Part shown: in pieces, positions 53,038-62,029 of the stretch | How positions within the stretch are numbered: position 1 is the first letter of the stretch | Layout: each line of letters starts with the position of its first letter | NCBI GenBank assembly: GCA_028768525.1 | Contig: CP054837.1 | Coordinates: forward strand, 2,152,001-2,216,000 | Length of the DNA stretch: 64,000 bases | Source: Desulfobacter sp. | GTDB lineage: Bacteria > Desulfobacterota > Desulfobacteria > Desulfobacterales > Desulfobacteraceae | Reading direction: 5' to 3' | The notes under the pieces: generated by a model | Seen by the model: only the letters and a program-made list of their open reading frames with translations | Databases searched by the model: none | Told to the model about the DNA's origin: nothing | Made by a program: the position numbers and the translations under genes

Positions 53038-54459
53038 ATGTATGACCGCATGCAGGAACTGACGCAGTCCCAGATGGAAAAAATCCATGACGCCGCTATG
53101 GACCTTTTAAAAAACACCGGCGTAGCCTTTAACGATGACGAGGGCCTGGAAATTTTCAAATCCAACGGGTTTAAAGTGGAAGGGACAACGGTATTCTTTG
53201 AAGAGGCCCAGATCCAAAAGGCCCTGGAAACCTGCCCCAAGCGCTTTACCGTTCATGCCCGCAACCCTGAAAAAAGCGTGGAAATCGGAGAGGACGATTT
53301 CGTATTCCTTCCCGGCTACGGCGCCCCATTTGTCATGGATGCCAAGGGCAACCAGCGCCAGGCCACCATGGAAGATTACGACAACTTCTGCAAGCTCATC
53401 CAGACCTCTCCCTTCATCGACATGAACGGCTGGATGATGGTGGAACCGTCGGACATGCCCCACGAGACCGTCCACCTGGACCTGAACCTTTCCAATATGC
53501 TGCTCTGCGACAAACCCTTCATGGGCAGTCCCGCTTCCAAGCAGGGAGCCAAAGACGGCATTGAAATGGCAAAAATCCTTTTCGGTATCAAAGACGAAAT
53601 CATGGACAAGACCGTGTCCGTCTCCCTGATCAACTCCCTGTCACCCCTGCAGTTTGCCGACGAAATGATCGGCTCCCTGATCCAGCTGGCCAAGAACAAC
53701 CAGGCCTGTGTGGTGGCCTCCCTGATCATGGCCGGCGGCTCCGGCCCCGTAACCCTGGACGGGGTGCTTGCCCTGCAGAATGCGGAAATCCTGGCCGGAA
53801 TTACCCTGGCCCAGCTGGTCCGCCCGGGTGCCCCCGTGGTTTACGGTTCCACCTCCTCTGCCATGGATATGAAAACCGGCGCCCTGTCCATTGGTGCCCC
53901 GGAACTGTCCAAAAATATTCATCTTGTGGCCCAGATGGCCAGGTTCTACAACCTGCCCTCACGCTCCGGCGGCGGCCTCACAGACGCCCTGGCAACCGAC
54001 GCCCAGGCCGGTGTCGAATCGGCCCTTGCCCTGTCCACGGCCGCCAGAAGCGGAATCAACTTCATCCTCCACGCCTGCGGTATCCTGGGCTCCTATATTG
54101 CCATGAGCTTTGAAAAATTCCTGGTGGACGAAGAGGCCTGCGGCATGATCCGGGCCATGCAGAAACCCCTGGCCCTCACCGACGACACCATCGACCTGGA
54201 TGTGATTAAGACAGTGGGCATCGGCGGCCAGTATCTCACCCATCCCAAGACCTTCCAGCTCTGCCGCACCGAATTTTTCATGCCGACGCTGATGAGCCGG
54301 ATGAACCCCGAAGCCTGGATGAAAGCCGGCAAAAAATCCATTGACACCATTGCCGAAGACCGTGTTGCCCAGCGTCTGGCCACCTATGAGAAACCGGAAA
54401 TTGATCCGGAAATTGAAAAAGCCCTCACCCAGTATGTAGAAAACCGTAAAAACGGATAA
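53038..54459 (+). CDS. mtgB: MttB-family methyltransferase, glycine-betaine type (no pyrrolysine)
   Basis: 473 residues of the MttB/MtgB superfamily, a TIM-barrel methyltransferase. The complete frame contains no TAG, so it lacks pyrrolysine; the corresponding segment reads HACGILGSY, as in the glycine-betaine:corrinoid methyltransferase group. The enzyme should move a methyl group from glycine betaine to Co(I) of the corrinoid protein, leaving dimethylglycine. AAAGGAG precedes the ATG. The transporter before it and the corrinoid protein and MtrH-like protein after it complete the pathway. Trimethylamine or other quaternary amines are possible alternatives. Confidence 0.88.
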   Translation: MYDRMQELTQSQMEKIHDAAMDLLKNTGVAFNDDEGLEIFKSNGFKVEGTTVFFEEAQIQKALETCPKRFTVHARNPEKSVEIGEDDFVFLPGYGAPFVMDAKGNQRQATMEDYDNFCKLIQTSPFIDMNGWMMVEPSDMPHETVHLDLNLSNMLLCDKPFMGSPASKQGAKDGIEMAKILFGIKDEIMDKTVSVSLINSLSPLQFADEMIGSLIQLAKNNQACVVASLIMAGGSGPVTLDGVLALQNAEILAGITLAQLVRPGAPVVYGSTSSAMDMKTGALSIGAPELSKNIHLVAQMARFYNLPSRSGGGLTDALATDAQAGVESALALSTAARSGINFILHACGILGSYIAMSFEKFLVDEEACGMIRAMQKPLALTDDTIDLDVIKTVGIGGQYLTHPKTFQLCRTEFFMPTLMSRMNPEAWMKAGKKSIDTIAEDRVAQRLATYEKPEIDPEIEKALTQYVENRKNG

Positions 54460-54469
54460 GGAGAATAAA

Positions 54470-55102
54470 ATGACAGATTTTAATGCAATGACTCAAGCCC
54501 TGGTATCCTGCGATGCCGCCACACTCACCACCCTGGTAAACGATGCGCTGGCAGCGGACACCCCTGCCCAGGAAATCCTCAACAACGGCCTTATTGCCGG
54601 CATGGACATTGTCGGTGAAAAAATGGAATCCGGCGACATGTTCATCCCCGAAGTTCTCATGGCCGCCCAGGCCATGGGCAGCTGTGTGGAAATTCTCAAG
54701 CCCATGCTGGGTGACGAAGGCGGCGCTTCAGCCGGTTCCGTGATTATCGGCACCGTCAAGGGCGATCTCCATGACATCGGCAAAAACCTGGTGGCCATGA
54801 TGATGGAAAGCGCCGGCCTGGAAGTACACAACCTGGGTGTTGACATTCCCCCGGAAGACTTTGTGGCTGAAATTGAAAAGAAAAACGCCCAGATCGTCTG
54901 TCTTTCTGCACTTCTGACCACCACCATGCCGGCCATGAAACAGACCGTGGACGCCATTGTGGAATCCGGCCTGAGAGACAAGGTTAAAATCATGGTAGGC
55001 GGCGCGCCCGTCACCCAGGCCTTTGCCGATGAAATCGGTGCCGACGGCTTTGCCGCCGATGCCGGCTCCGCATCCAAACTGGCCAAGTCCTTTATTAACT
55101 AA
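54470..55102 (+). CDS. mtgC: Corrinoid-binding protein of the methyltransferase system
   Basis: 210 residues. An N-terminal four-helix cap domain is followed by a B12-binding Rossmann domain with GTVKGDLHDIGKNLV, in which the His ligates cobalt (DxHxxG), and by SALLTTTMPAMKQ and a GGAPVTQ loop. It carries the methyl group between MtgB and MtgA. GGAG lies before the ATG, 10 bp after the mtgB stop. The cobalt will need a reductive activator such as RamA, which is not in this window. Confidence 0.95.
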   Translation: MTDFNAMTQALVSCDAATLTTLVNDALAADTPAQEILNNGLIAGMDIVGEKMESGDMFIPEVLMAAQAMGSCVEILKPMLGDEGGASAGSVIIGTVKGDLHDIGKNLVAMMMESAGLEVHNLGVDIPPEDFVAEIEKKNAQIVCLSALLTTTMPAMKQTVDAIVESGLRDKVKIMVGGAPVTQAFADEIGADGFAADAGSASKLAKSFIN

Positions 55103-55159
55103 ACCATTTGGTCCTACACAACAAAGACTTAAAGACGTGAGTTATGAGTTGTGAGTACC

Positions 55160-55192
55160 GGGCAGTGAGACCCTTTTGGGGCCTCACTGCCC
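55160..55192 (+). terminator. Intercistronic hairpin between mtgC and mtgA
   Basis: GGGCAGTGAG (55160-55169) pairs with CTCACTGCCC (55183-55192), with a further inner CCC/GGG stem. A T run follows only ten bases later, so it may partly terminate, favouring abundant mtgB and mtgC over mtgA. The preceding GTGAGTTATGAGTTGTGAG string is repeat-like. Confidence 0.55.
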
Positions 55193-55225
55193 CCCTCTCG
55201 CGTTTTTTAAATTAAGGAAGAGACA

Positions 55226-56026
55226 ATGTTTGAAGTAATCGGCGAAAGAATCAACACCTCAAGAAAACTGGTCCAGGCGGCAGTGGCCGACCGGGACGCA
55301 GACTATATTATTGAGGATGTAAAAAAACAGCAGGAAGCAGGAGCAACATTTATAGATGTGAATGCCGGTGCCCGCATCGGCCATGAGGAAGAGGATATGC
55401 GCTGGCTTCTGGACACAATACAACCCGTTTGTACAATCCCATTAGCCTTGGACAGTCCAGATCCAGCCATCCTCGAAATGGCCTTTTCCATGGTGAAACA
55501 GACCCCCATGGTCAACTCCATCTCCCTGGAAAAGGAACGGTTTGACGCCATGATGCCCTTTCTGGACGGAAAAGAATGCAAGATCATTGCCCTGTGCATG
55601 GACGATGCCGGCATGCCCGAATCCAGCAACGACATCCTGGACCGGGCCAAAACCCTGGTCAAGGAGCTCAACGGCATCGGCATCCCCACGGCCAATATCT
55701 ATGTGGACCCCCTGGTCCAGCCCATCTCCACCGACTCCAACAAAGGGATGATGGTTCTGGATGCGGTACGGTCCATAAAAGCCCAATTCCCGGAAGTCCA
55801 CATCACCGGCGGGCTGTCCAATATTTCCTACGGACTGCCCCAGCGCCACATCATCAACCGGACCTTTGTGACCCTGATGATGGATGCGGGAATGGATTCG
55901 GCCATTATTGACCCGCTGGACAAAAAGATCATGGCCACCATCAAAACAGCCGACATGCTGCTGGGCCACGATCAGTTCTGCATGGAATACCTCAAAGGGG
56001 TCCGCGCCGGCGCCATTGAGAGCTAA
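55226..56026 (+). CDS. mtgA: Methyltetrahydrofolate methyltransferase, MtrH/MtgA type
   Basis: 266 residues, a pterin-binding TIM barrel of the MtrH/AcsE class. FEVIGERINTSRK, the ATFIDVNAGARIG segment and the ITGGLSNISYGLP loop hold the tetrahydrofolate-binding residues, including the late Asn. It takes the methyl group from the methyl-corrinoid protein to tetrahydrofolate, feeding the Wood-Ljungdahl pathway or its reverse. GGAAGAG is before the ATG. Two GC-rich hairpins follow. It closes the module started by the BCCT transporter. Confidence 0.92.
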   Translation: MFEVIGERINTSRKLVQAAVADRDADYIIEDVKKQQEAGATFIDVNAGARIGHEEEDMRWLLDTIQPVCTIPLALDSPDPAILEMAFSMVKQTPMVNSISLEKERFDAMMPFLDGKECKIIALCMDDAGMPESSNDILDRAKTLVKELNGIGIPTANIYVDPLVQPISTDSNKGMMVLDAVRSIKAQFPEVHITGGLSNISYGLPQRHIINRTFVTLMMDAGMDSAIIDPLDKKIMATIKTADMLLGHDQFCMEYLKGVRAGAIES

Positions 56027-56057
56027 ACGGGGCAACCCGACAGGTAAAACCCAACGA

Positions 56058-56148
56058 GCGCCGGCCGGATAAAACAGCCGTCCTTCCGGCCGGCGCCCTG
56101 CCGGTTCCCCCTCCGGTGCTGCCGCGCCCATTCATCCGGCAGCACCGG
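56058..56148 (+). terminator. Two tandem GC-rich hairpins at the end of the mtg module
   Basis: GCGCCGGCCGGA (56058-56069) pairs with TCCGGCCGGCGC (56085-56096), and CCGGTGCTGCCG (56113-56124) pairs with CGGCAGCACCGG (56137-56148); each stem is 12 bp. Neither has a T run, so they would act as RNA 3' protectors or REP-like units between convergent genes. Confidence 0.6.
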
Positions 56149-56153
56149 AACTT

Positions 56154-57233
56154 TCAATCCTCCTTATTTTGATCCTTTTTCATCTCGATGTACCAATCCT
56201 GGTCGCCGTAAATTTCATCGGCACACTTTGGACACAAGCCATGGCTGAAATCCGCGTTTGAATGTTCTTCTATATACACCTCAATTTTCTCCCAATACCC
56301 CTGGTCATCACGAATCTTTTTACAATTGGCACAGATCGGGATAATTCCCCTCAAGGTTTTGATTTCTGCCAGGGCCTGCTTCAGGTCCGCAATTACCTTC
56401 TCCCGTTCCGTTTCGATTTTCTTGCGCTCATCAATTTCCACCCGGAGCTTTTCATTGGTCAAATTAAGGGATGATGTCCTTTGCGCCACCAGCTTTTCCA
56501 GATTTTCACGGTGTTGTTTCAGTTTGTCCTCAACCTCTTTCTGGCGGGTAAACGCATGGTACAGATTTGCCTGCATATAATTAATGGCATCAGCCAGATG
56601 ATTCAGTTCATCAGCAGACCCTTTTTCAGGCGTCATGCCCAGGGGCATGCCCAGGGAATCCAAGGATAAAGAAGAGGCATAATCCGTTATTTTTATTAAG
56701 CGCCCGATGACGATACGATAAATCAAAAACAAGACCAGAAGACAGACCATGAGAATGATGGACGCCTGTGATACTGCGGTGGAGATTACCGCTTTGACAA
56801 TCTTCTGGTGGACATAATCCAGGCTCCCGATGACATGCAAATGGCCCAGTGTATATTCCTTGCCGTTATAGGCCTGGACAATGGGGAAGACACGGGCCAG
56901 CTTTTTGTGTGCCACACGTTTGCCGGCCATGCACACCATATCATTTTTCCCATGAATATCCGCATATTCGATGCCCGGCAACCTGCAGATGCCCATCAAT
57001 ATCACCTGCAGATTTTCTTTGTCATCCACCCACAGCGTTCTTCGAATGACATCCGAATAGCTTTTTTCTATCTCATCAAACCTTTTTTCCAACCCCTGTA
57101 TTTCATTAAACCAGGTAATACTTCCGATGATCCCCGTGAACAGGACAATTGCCAACGCGGCAAAAAGCATGACCCCCCATATTAATCGTTTTGCAATGAT
57201 GCTTGCCGGAAAAATGGAAAAAAATTGTTTCAT
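56154..57233 (-). CDS. Membrane HAMP protein with C-terminal four-cysteine zinc-type module
   Basis: 359 residues. Two membrane segments (about 17-42 and 145-180) enclose a roughly 100-residue extracytoplasmic sensor, followed by HAMP and a long coiled coil. The end is GIIPICANCKKIRDDQG and a HGLCPKCADEIYG pair, a CxxC...CxxC module seen at the C terminus of many sensor proteins of anaerobes. No kinase, cyclase or chemoreceptor output follows, so the partner is unknown. It starts four bases after the stop of the substrate-binding gene, so the two are coupled. It is AT-rich relative to the rest. Confidence 0.75.
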   Translation of the reverse strand: MKQFFSIFPASIIAKRLIWGVMLFAALAIVLFTGIIGSITWFNEIQGLEKRFDEIEKSYSDVIRRTLWVDDKENLQVILMGICRLPGIEYADIHGKNDMVCMAGKRVAHKKLARVFPIVQAYNGKEYTLGHLHVIGSLDYVHQKIVKAVISTAVSQASIILMVCLLVLFLIYRIVIGRLIKITDYASSLSLDSLGMPLGMTPEKGSADELNHLADAINYMQANLYHAFTRQKEVEDKLKQHRENLEKLVAQRTSSLNLTNEKLRVEIDERKKIETEREKVIADLKQALAEIKTLRGIIPICANCKKIRDDQGYWEKIEVYIEEHSNADFSHGLCPKCADEIYGDQDWYIEMKKDQNKED

Positions 57234-57237
57234 CTTT

Positions 57238-57963
57238 TTAATTGGGCAGGTAGGGAATAATCATTTCAGCGTAAAGCTGCTTATATGTGCCGTCTTGCTT
57301 AACCTCTTTTAATGTCAGTGACAAGGTTGATGCCAGTTTTTCATGGCTTTTATGCAGGTATAGATAGTTGGGCACCACGGCCAACGGCGGTTCGACAAAC
57401 CGAACCCCTTCAATCCCGAGTTTCTGAATCATGGCATACCCGCAAAGCTTTGTGATGAGAATGATATCCGTCCGGTCCGCAGCCAGAAGGTTAAACAACA
57501 GCGTTTTATTTTTTACTTTGGTAATGGATTTTGCAGCGGTCACCTCGTTATCGAAGATTTTCCACCCGTGTATATATGCCAGGTTCAAATCTTTCAGGCT
57601 TGACCATCCGTCGATCCTGATGTTTTCCTTCCTGGCAAATGCGCCGAAAACAAACTCGCCAAAGGGCTCTGTAACGCAGACAAGATTCGGGTAGCTTTTT
57701 GACAATCCCATCACCCTTGGGCCGTCCCCGTCATCAATTCCCGAATTCACATGAATCAGGGATCGGCCAACAGGAGGGGTGTTACGGGAGACCGTTATTT
57801 GATTACGCGCACAAATTTCTTCCACCAAGCGGAAAAAAAATGCCTCATAGGGGGAGTGAATCGTGCAATTTATATTCAGGTGTTTTTGTTCGGCCCCATG
57901 AACAAAAGAAGAGAAGAGGATACATATGATCAATGCCAGGAAAATAAAGTACTTTCTTTCCAT
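57238..57963 (-). CDS. Periplasmic solute-binding protein, family 3 type
   Basis: 241 residues from the ATG at 57963, after GGAGGAG; a further in-frame ATG lies five codons upstream. A signal peptide covers about 1-23 (LALIICILFSSFVHGAEQ). The bulk shows the two-lobe binding protein pattern with SLKDLNLAYIHGWK and LFNLLAADRTDIILIT. It lies between the hybrid kinase, whose own N terminus is the same kind of domain, and the HAMP protein, so it may be a dedicated sensor ligand-binding partner rather than a transporter component. No ABC permease is near. Confidence 0.8.
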   Translation of the reverse strand: MERKYFIFLALIICILFSSFVHGAEQKHLNINCTIHSPYEAFFFRLVEEICARNQITVSRNTPPVGRSLIHVNSGIDDGDGPRVMGLSKSYPNLVCVTEPFGEFVFGAFARKENIRIDGWSSLKDLNLAYIHGWKIFDNEVTAAKSITKVKNKTLLFNLLAADRTDIILITKLCGYAMIQKLGIEGVRFVEPPLAVVPNYLYLHKSHEKLASTLSLTLKEVKQDGTYKQLYAEMIIPYLPN

Positions 57964-58019
57964 TTGGGTCTCCTCCATTTAATTGAACCGGCTGACTCCT
58001 TTTCATTCTATACAAAAAT

Positions 58020-61000
58020 TTAGGCTTTTAACAGGGCACTGATCAGATTGGATATTTCAGACATTGTGATGGGCTTCATTGCATAAGCTGAAATACCGGC
58101 TTTCTCTGCCTCCTTTTCATCCATCAGGGTATGATTCCCGGTGCAGATAATAATCGGCAGGTCAGGCCGAAGCCTTTTTAATTCCCGGGATAATTGGACG
58201 CCGTTCATTTGGGGCATTGTCAAATCGGTAATCACAAGATCAAATCGGTCCGGTGCTTCTGCAAATAGGGCCAATGCATCAACAGGACTGGTAGAAACCT
58301 GTACTTCATAATTGAGGGCGGTTAATATCTCATCGGCGATATCCACCAGCGAGGCTTCATCATCCACAAATAAAATTCTTTCTTTTCCGGGTATTTCCAG
58401 TTTTTTAACTGGAATTTCAGATTCCGTTTGCGGTTTTTCCTCTATGGTCGGAAAAATGATTGAAAAACGGGCCCCCTTTCCGGGTTCACTTTGGACACCA
58501 ATCTTGCCATCGTGGTTTTTTACGATCCCATGGACGACCGAAAGGCCCATCCCAGTGCCCTTCCCGACTTCTTTTGTTGTAAAATAGGGATCAAATATCT
58601 TATCCCGGATGGCCGGGTCGATTCCCGGCCCCGTATCTTTTACACCAAGTTCTATATACCTGCCCGGGGCCACATCTTTTTCACCGTCCCCGACATCGAC
58701 CGTGTCAAGGCTGATCTCCAGGACCCCTCCTGTATCACGCATTGCATGGGATGCATTGGTGCACAGGTTAATCAGGACTTGATGGATCTGGGTGGCATCG
58801 GCCAGAATGGTATCCACGGTCTGGGGAATACGAGCCTGAATCTCTATATTGGCTGGGATAGAAGATCGGATCAGCTTGATGGTTTCATTGACAATAGATG
58901 AGATATCAATGGGTTTTCTGTGCTTCTCAATCCGCCTGCTGAAACGTAACAGCTGCCTGACCACATCTTTTGCCCGAAGGCTTGCTGTCTTTATTTTTTT
59001 GATTTTACCATGGGCATTGTCGGATTCGGGCAATGCATTTAAAGCAAGCTCTGCATTTCCCAGAATAATGCCGAGAATATTATTGAAGTCATGGGCAATC
59101 CCGCTGGAAAGCGTTCCGATCGATTCCATTTTCTGGGACTGGCGAAGTTCTTCCTCTATCCGTTTACGCTCTGAAATATCCCGGTCTATCCCCCGGTACC
59201 CTTTGAATTCGCCGTCAGAATTAAAAATCGGGCTACCGCTGGATTCGATGGTGACCAGGCGGCCGTCCTTACGCTGGTTGATCGTTTCAAACCTTGAAAA
59301 GGGCTCATGGCGATCCCTGATTCTGGCAAAGGCCCGGGCTGATTTTTCCTTTTCATGGGACGGAATCAGATCCAAGGCTGATTTTCCGACCACTTCTTCC
59401 GGTGTGTATCCCAGCAGCCGTATAACCCCCGGACTGGAATAGGTAAACACCGTGTCTTCATCAAATTCCCAGATCCAGTCGGATGAATTCTCAGCCAGTT
59501 GCTGGAATCTTAATTCCAGCTGTTTCCGCTCGGTTAAATCCCTCCCACTGGAAATGAGGTATTTGGGGTCACCCCGGTCATCCCTGATCACCGCGACATT
59601 ATACTCCGTGGGTATTTTCCGTCCGTTCTTGCAGATCAAATCCAGCTCTATGGTGCCAAACCCCGTCCGGGTAACCATCTCAACAAAGGGAAGGGCCTTT
59701 TTTAAATCCGCCGGGCTGTAATAGGACTCCGGTGCTTTCATCCGGGCGATTTCATCATTGGTATACCCAGAGATACGGCAGAAGGCGTCATTCCACCGGA
59801 TGGCTTTTCCTGTGGCCGGCTCGAAAAGGAAAAAGGTATCCCTTTGTGAGTTCAAGGCGGCTTCCGTGAACTCCTTTTCTTCACGAATCCGTTTTTCGCT
59901 CCGCTTGAGCCGGGTGATATCCCGGGCCACGCCAAGTACACCGATAAGATTGCCGGAATTGTCGTACATTGGGGTTTTAATGGTTTCCAGCAATTCTTTA
60001 TGGCCGTCATCGGCAAAGGTCACATCTTCCTGATTAATGGTCGGCCCGTTTGAGGCAATTGCCAGCTTATCTTTCTCCCTGAAGAAATCCGCCAATGCTT
60101 CATCCACAAAATCATAATCGGTCTTACCGATGATATCGGATTCCTTTGCCCCGAAAAACCGTTCGAATTTTTTATTGCATGACAGATATCTGCCCTCGGG
60201 ATCCTTCAGCCAGATAAGATCGGGTATGGTTTCAATCAAGGTGCGTAAAAAACCTTCGCTTTCAGCCAATGCGTTGTTCTTGACCGCTATTTCCCGGGTC
60301 TTTCTTTTTACCTGCAACCGTGACAGAAAAAGGACAAGCACCAAAATACTGAAAACTGCCCCGGCACTTTTTAACACCGTCATGGCCCATGTGGGGATTA
60401 TTTCAACGGTTTTCTGGGCGATCTTTGTTTCAAAATAGTTTTCCAGCAATTCATAGTAGATTGAATCGCTGTCGGCGAAGAGCCTGGCCATATGCGAATC
60501 TATTTTTCCAGAAAGGTTCTCGGTTAACCGCCCCCCTTTTGTGAACGCGAATTTTATGCTGATGGGCTGGAAAATGACTGCGGTTTTTTTAAGATTGTAT
60601 TTTTCCTCATTCTTATTTCCGAAATTTCGATTTGTGACGCCGGCATCGGCGAGATTATTCTCTACCGCCTCAAATACCTTGTCATAGCTGTCACATTCTA
60701 AAAAGGTGCAATCGACATGGAATTTTTGAACAATTTCTCGAATGCCGTCTGCACCTTCAAAATTGACACTCCCCTTGAGTACGGCAATTTTCTTCTTTTT
60801 CAGATCCGTTATTGATTGGATCCGGGTGTTCTCTTTTTTGACATAGACCCTGGACCAGCTCATGAGAACGGCATCATGGGAAAACCTGTAGATCCTGTTC
60901 CTTTTTTCCGTAAAGGCAACATCAGGCATGAGATCTATTTCATTGCGGATCAATCTCTCAAGATTTTCATTCCAGCTTCCATGAACATACCTGATATCCC

Positions 61001-61229
61001 AGTTTTCTTTACTTGCGATACTTGCGATGAGTTCAGGCCAGAATCCCCTGACCTCACCTTCGGGATCTGTAAAAACCTTGGGTTTATTTTCATACACGCC
61101 AACCTTGACCGTTAACCTGTCTTCACCTGCTGCATCGGCTGTAAAACAGCTTGCCGTTAAAATGAACACTCCAATAAAAACTGAATAAAGGCAAAATAAT
61201 CCTGATATTTTTCCAATTCGGCATCTCAT
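58020..61229 (-). CDS. Hybrid sensor histidine kinase with amino-acid-binding-type sensor, PAS domains and receiver
   Basis: 1069 residues from the ATG at 61229; GGAAAG lies eight bases before it, and two ATGs up to seven codons earlier are also possible. A signal peptide and a periplasmic family-3 binding domain (about 30-270) precede a membrane span (about 275-300). Three PAS domains follow (about 330-690), then HisKA with GIAHDFNNILGIILGN, HATPase with the DTGPGID box, and a C-terminal receiver with phospho-acceptor Asp in VITDLTMPQMNG. It should read a periplasmic solute and pass phosphate to its own receiver, then onward. It heads the three-gene signalling operon. Confidence 0.9.
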   Translation of the reverse strand: MRCRIGKISGLFCLYSVFIGVFILTASCFTADAAGEDRLTVKVGVYENKPKVFTDPEGEVRGFWPELIASIASKENWDIRYVHGSWNENLERLIRNEIDLMPDVAFTEKRNRIYRFSHDAVLMSWSRVYVKKENTRIQSITDLKKKKIAVLKGSVNFEGADGIREIVQKFHVDCTFLECDSYDKVFEAVENNLADAGVTNRNFGNKNEEKYNLKKTAVIFQPISIKFAFTKGGRLTENLSGKIDSHMARLFADSDSIYYELLENYFETKIAQKTVEIIPTWAMTVLKSAGAVFSILVLVLFLSRLQVKRKTREIAVKNNALAESEGFLRTLIETIPDLIWLKDPEGRYLSCNKKFERFFGAKESDIIGKTDYDFVDEALADFFREKDKLAIASNGPTINQEDVTFADDGHKELLETIKTPMYDNSGNLIGVLGVARDITRLKRSEKRIREEKEFTEAALNSQRDTFFLFEPATGKAIRWNDAFCRISGYTNDEIARMKAPESYYSPADLKKALPFVEMVTRTGFGTIELDLICKNGRKIPTEYNVAVIRDDRGDPKYLISSGRDLTERKQLELRFQQLAENSSDWIWEFDEDTVFTYSSPGVIRLLGYTPEEVVGKSALDLIPSHEKEKSARAFARIRDRHEPFSRFETINQRKDGRLVTIESSGSPIFNSDGEFKGYRGIDRDISERKRIEEELRQSQKMESIGTLSSGIAHDFNNILGIILGNAELALNALPESDNAHGKIKKIKTASLRAKDVVRQLLRFSRRIEKHRKPIDISSIVNETIKLIRSSIPANIEIQARIPQTVDTILADATQIHQVLINLCTNASHAMRDTGGVLEISLDTVDVGDGEKDVAPGRYIELGVKDTGPGIDPAIRDKIFDPYFTTKEVGKGTGMGLSVVHGIVKNHDGKIGVQSEPGKGARFSIIFPTIEEKPQTESEIPVKKLEIPGKERILFVDDEASLVDIADEILTALNYEVQVSTSPVDALALFAEAPDRFDLVITDLTMPQMNGVQLSRELKRLRPDLPIIICTGNHTLMDEKEAEKAGISAYAMKPITMSEISNLISALLKA

Positions 61230-61250
61230 ATTCAATCTTTCCATTGGCAA

Positions 61251-61503
61251 TCAAGTGGACGTAAAACATCTGCACATTTCCAGAAAAATACGATACGGCA
61301 TCGCATATCATCGCTAATTCAGGGATGATACAATACGTTGCAGGAACTCTATCAGGAATTGGCGCCATAAACAACCTTCAAGGCGATATGTTGAATTCGC
61401 ATGGTTCGACCCAAAATGTAAGTATCAGTCCAAACCACCAATACGCGATGATCTAAGCAATTCAGAGGAAACACCTTGAGGGCGGGCGGGATGGGGAAAA
61501 GGT
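61251..61503. other. Intergenic region upstream of the hybrid kinase
   Basis: About 250 bp, AT-rich, with no credible gene. A leftward frame of 83 codons (61123-61374) overlaps the hybrid kinase start and has no ribosome site. It should carry the promoter of the hybrid kinase operon, but I see no confident box pair. Confidence 0.4.
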
Positions 61504-61543
61504 GGACTGCCGGATGCCTTAAAGAGGGCATGGACGGCAGTCC
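61504..61543 (-). terminator. Hairpin after the response-regulator operon
   Basis: GGACTGCC (61504-61511) pairs with GGCAGTCC (61536-61543), and ATGCC (61514-61518) with GGCAT (61527-61531). A T/C-rich stretch follows on the - strand. It lies right after the receiver gene ending at 61568 and probably stops that operon. Confidence 0.6.
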
Positions 61544-61567
61544 GTCCGCATGGCGGGGCCAGAAAGA

Positions 61568-61996
61568 TTACCAGCCCCGGGTTTCCATGATGGTCTTGAT
61601 TCTGTCGCTGGTCTTTTTCTCCACCAGGATCATTTTTTTAGTCTGCGCCTTATGGATCTTGTCCGTGAGTACGGAAATGTCGGCAGGTTTTTCCAGCAGA
61701 TCCATGGCCCCCAGTTTCATGGCCGAAATGCCTTTTTCCACAGTGGCATGGCCGGTGAGGAGGATCACCTGGACATCAGGATTTTGAATTTTAAGAATTT
61801 TCAAGGTTTCAAGCCCGTCCATTTCCGGCATCTGCAGGTCAAGGACCACCACATCAAAATTCTTTTTATCAGCCGCCTGAATGCCCCGCCGGGCAGAGGT
61901 GGTGGTGGTAACGTTCATACCGCGGCTCGTCATTCTTTCTCCCAGGGTATCTATAAATTCCGGTTCGTCGTCTATGAGCAATACGTTTTCGTTCAT
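61568..61996 (-). CDS. Single-domain response regulator
   Basis: 142 residues, one receiver domain with a short tail. Acidic pocket DDEPEF, phospho-acceptor Asp in VVVLDLQMPEMDG, conserved Thr in LLTGHAT and Lys in LLEKPADI. It has no output domain, so it either transfers phosphate onward or controls partners by binding. It is the last gene of a leftward run with another receiver, a kinase-like gene and a histidine kinase, which suggests a phosphorelay. Confidence 0.93.
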   Translation of the reverse strand: MNENVLLIDDEPEFIDTLGERMTSRGMNVTTTTSARRGIQAADKKNFDVVVLDLQMPEMDGLETLKILKIQNPDVQVILLTGHATVEKGISAMKLGAMDLLEKPADISVLTDKIHKAQTKKMILVEKKTSDRIKTIMETRGW

Positions 61997-62029
61997 GATT
62001 ATCTCCTTATGACATTTATATCCGTCTTT

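Noticed and set aside
53038..54459. Pyrrolysine (TAG) in the MttB-family gene
   Set aside because: The frame is complete without an internal TAG and the equivalent segment reads HACGILGSY, as in non-pyrrolysine members.
61123..61374. Leftward 83-codon frame before the hybrid kinase
   Set aside because: It overlaps the kinase start in another frame and lacks a ribosome site.
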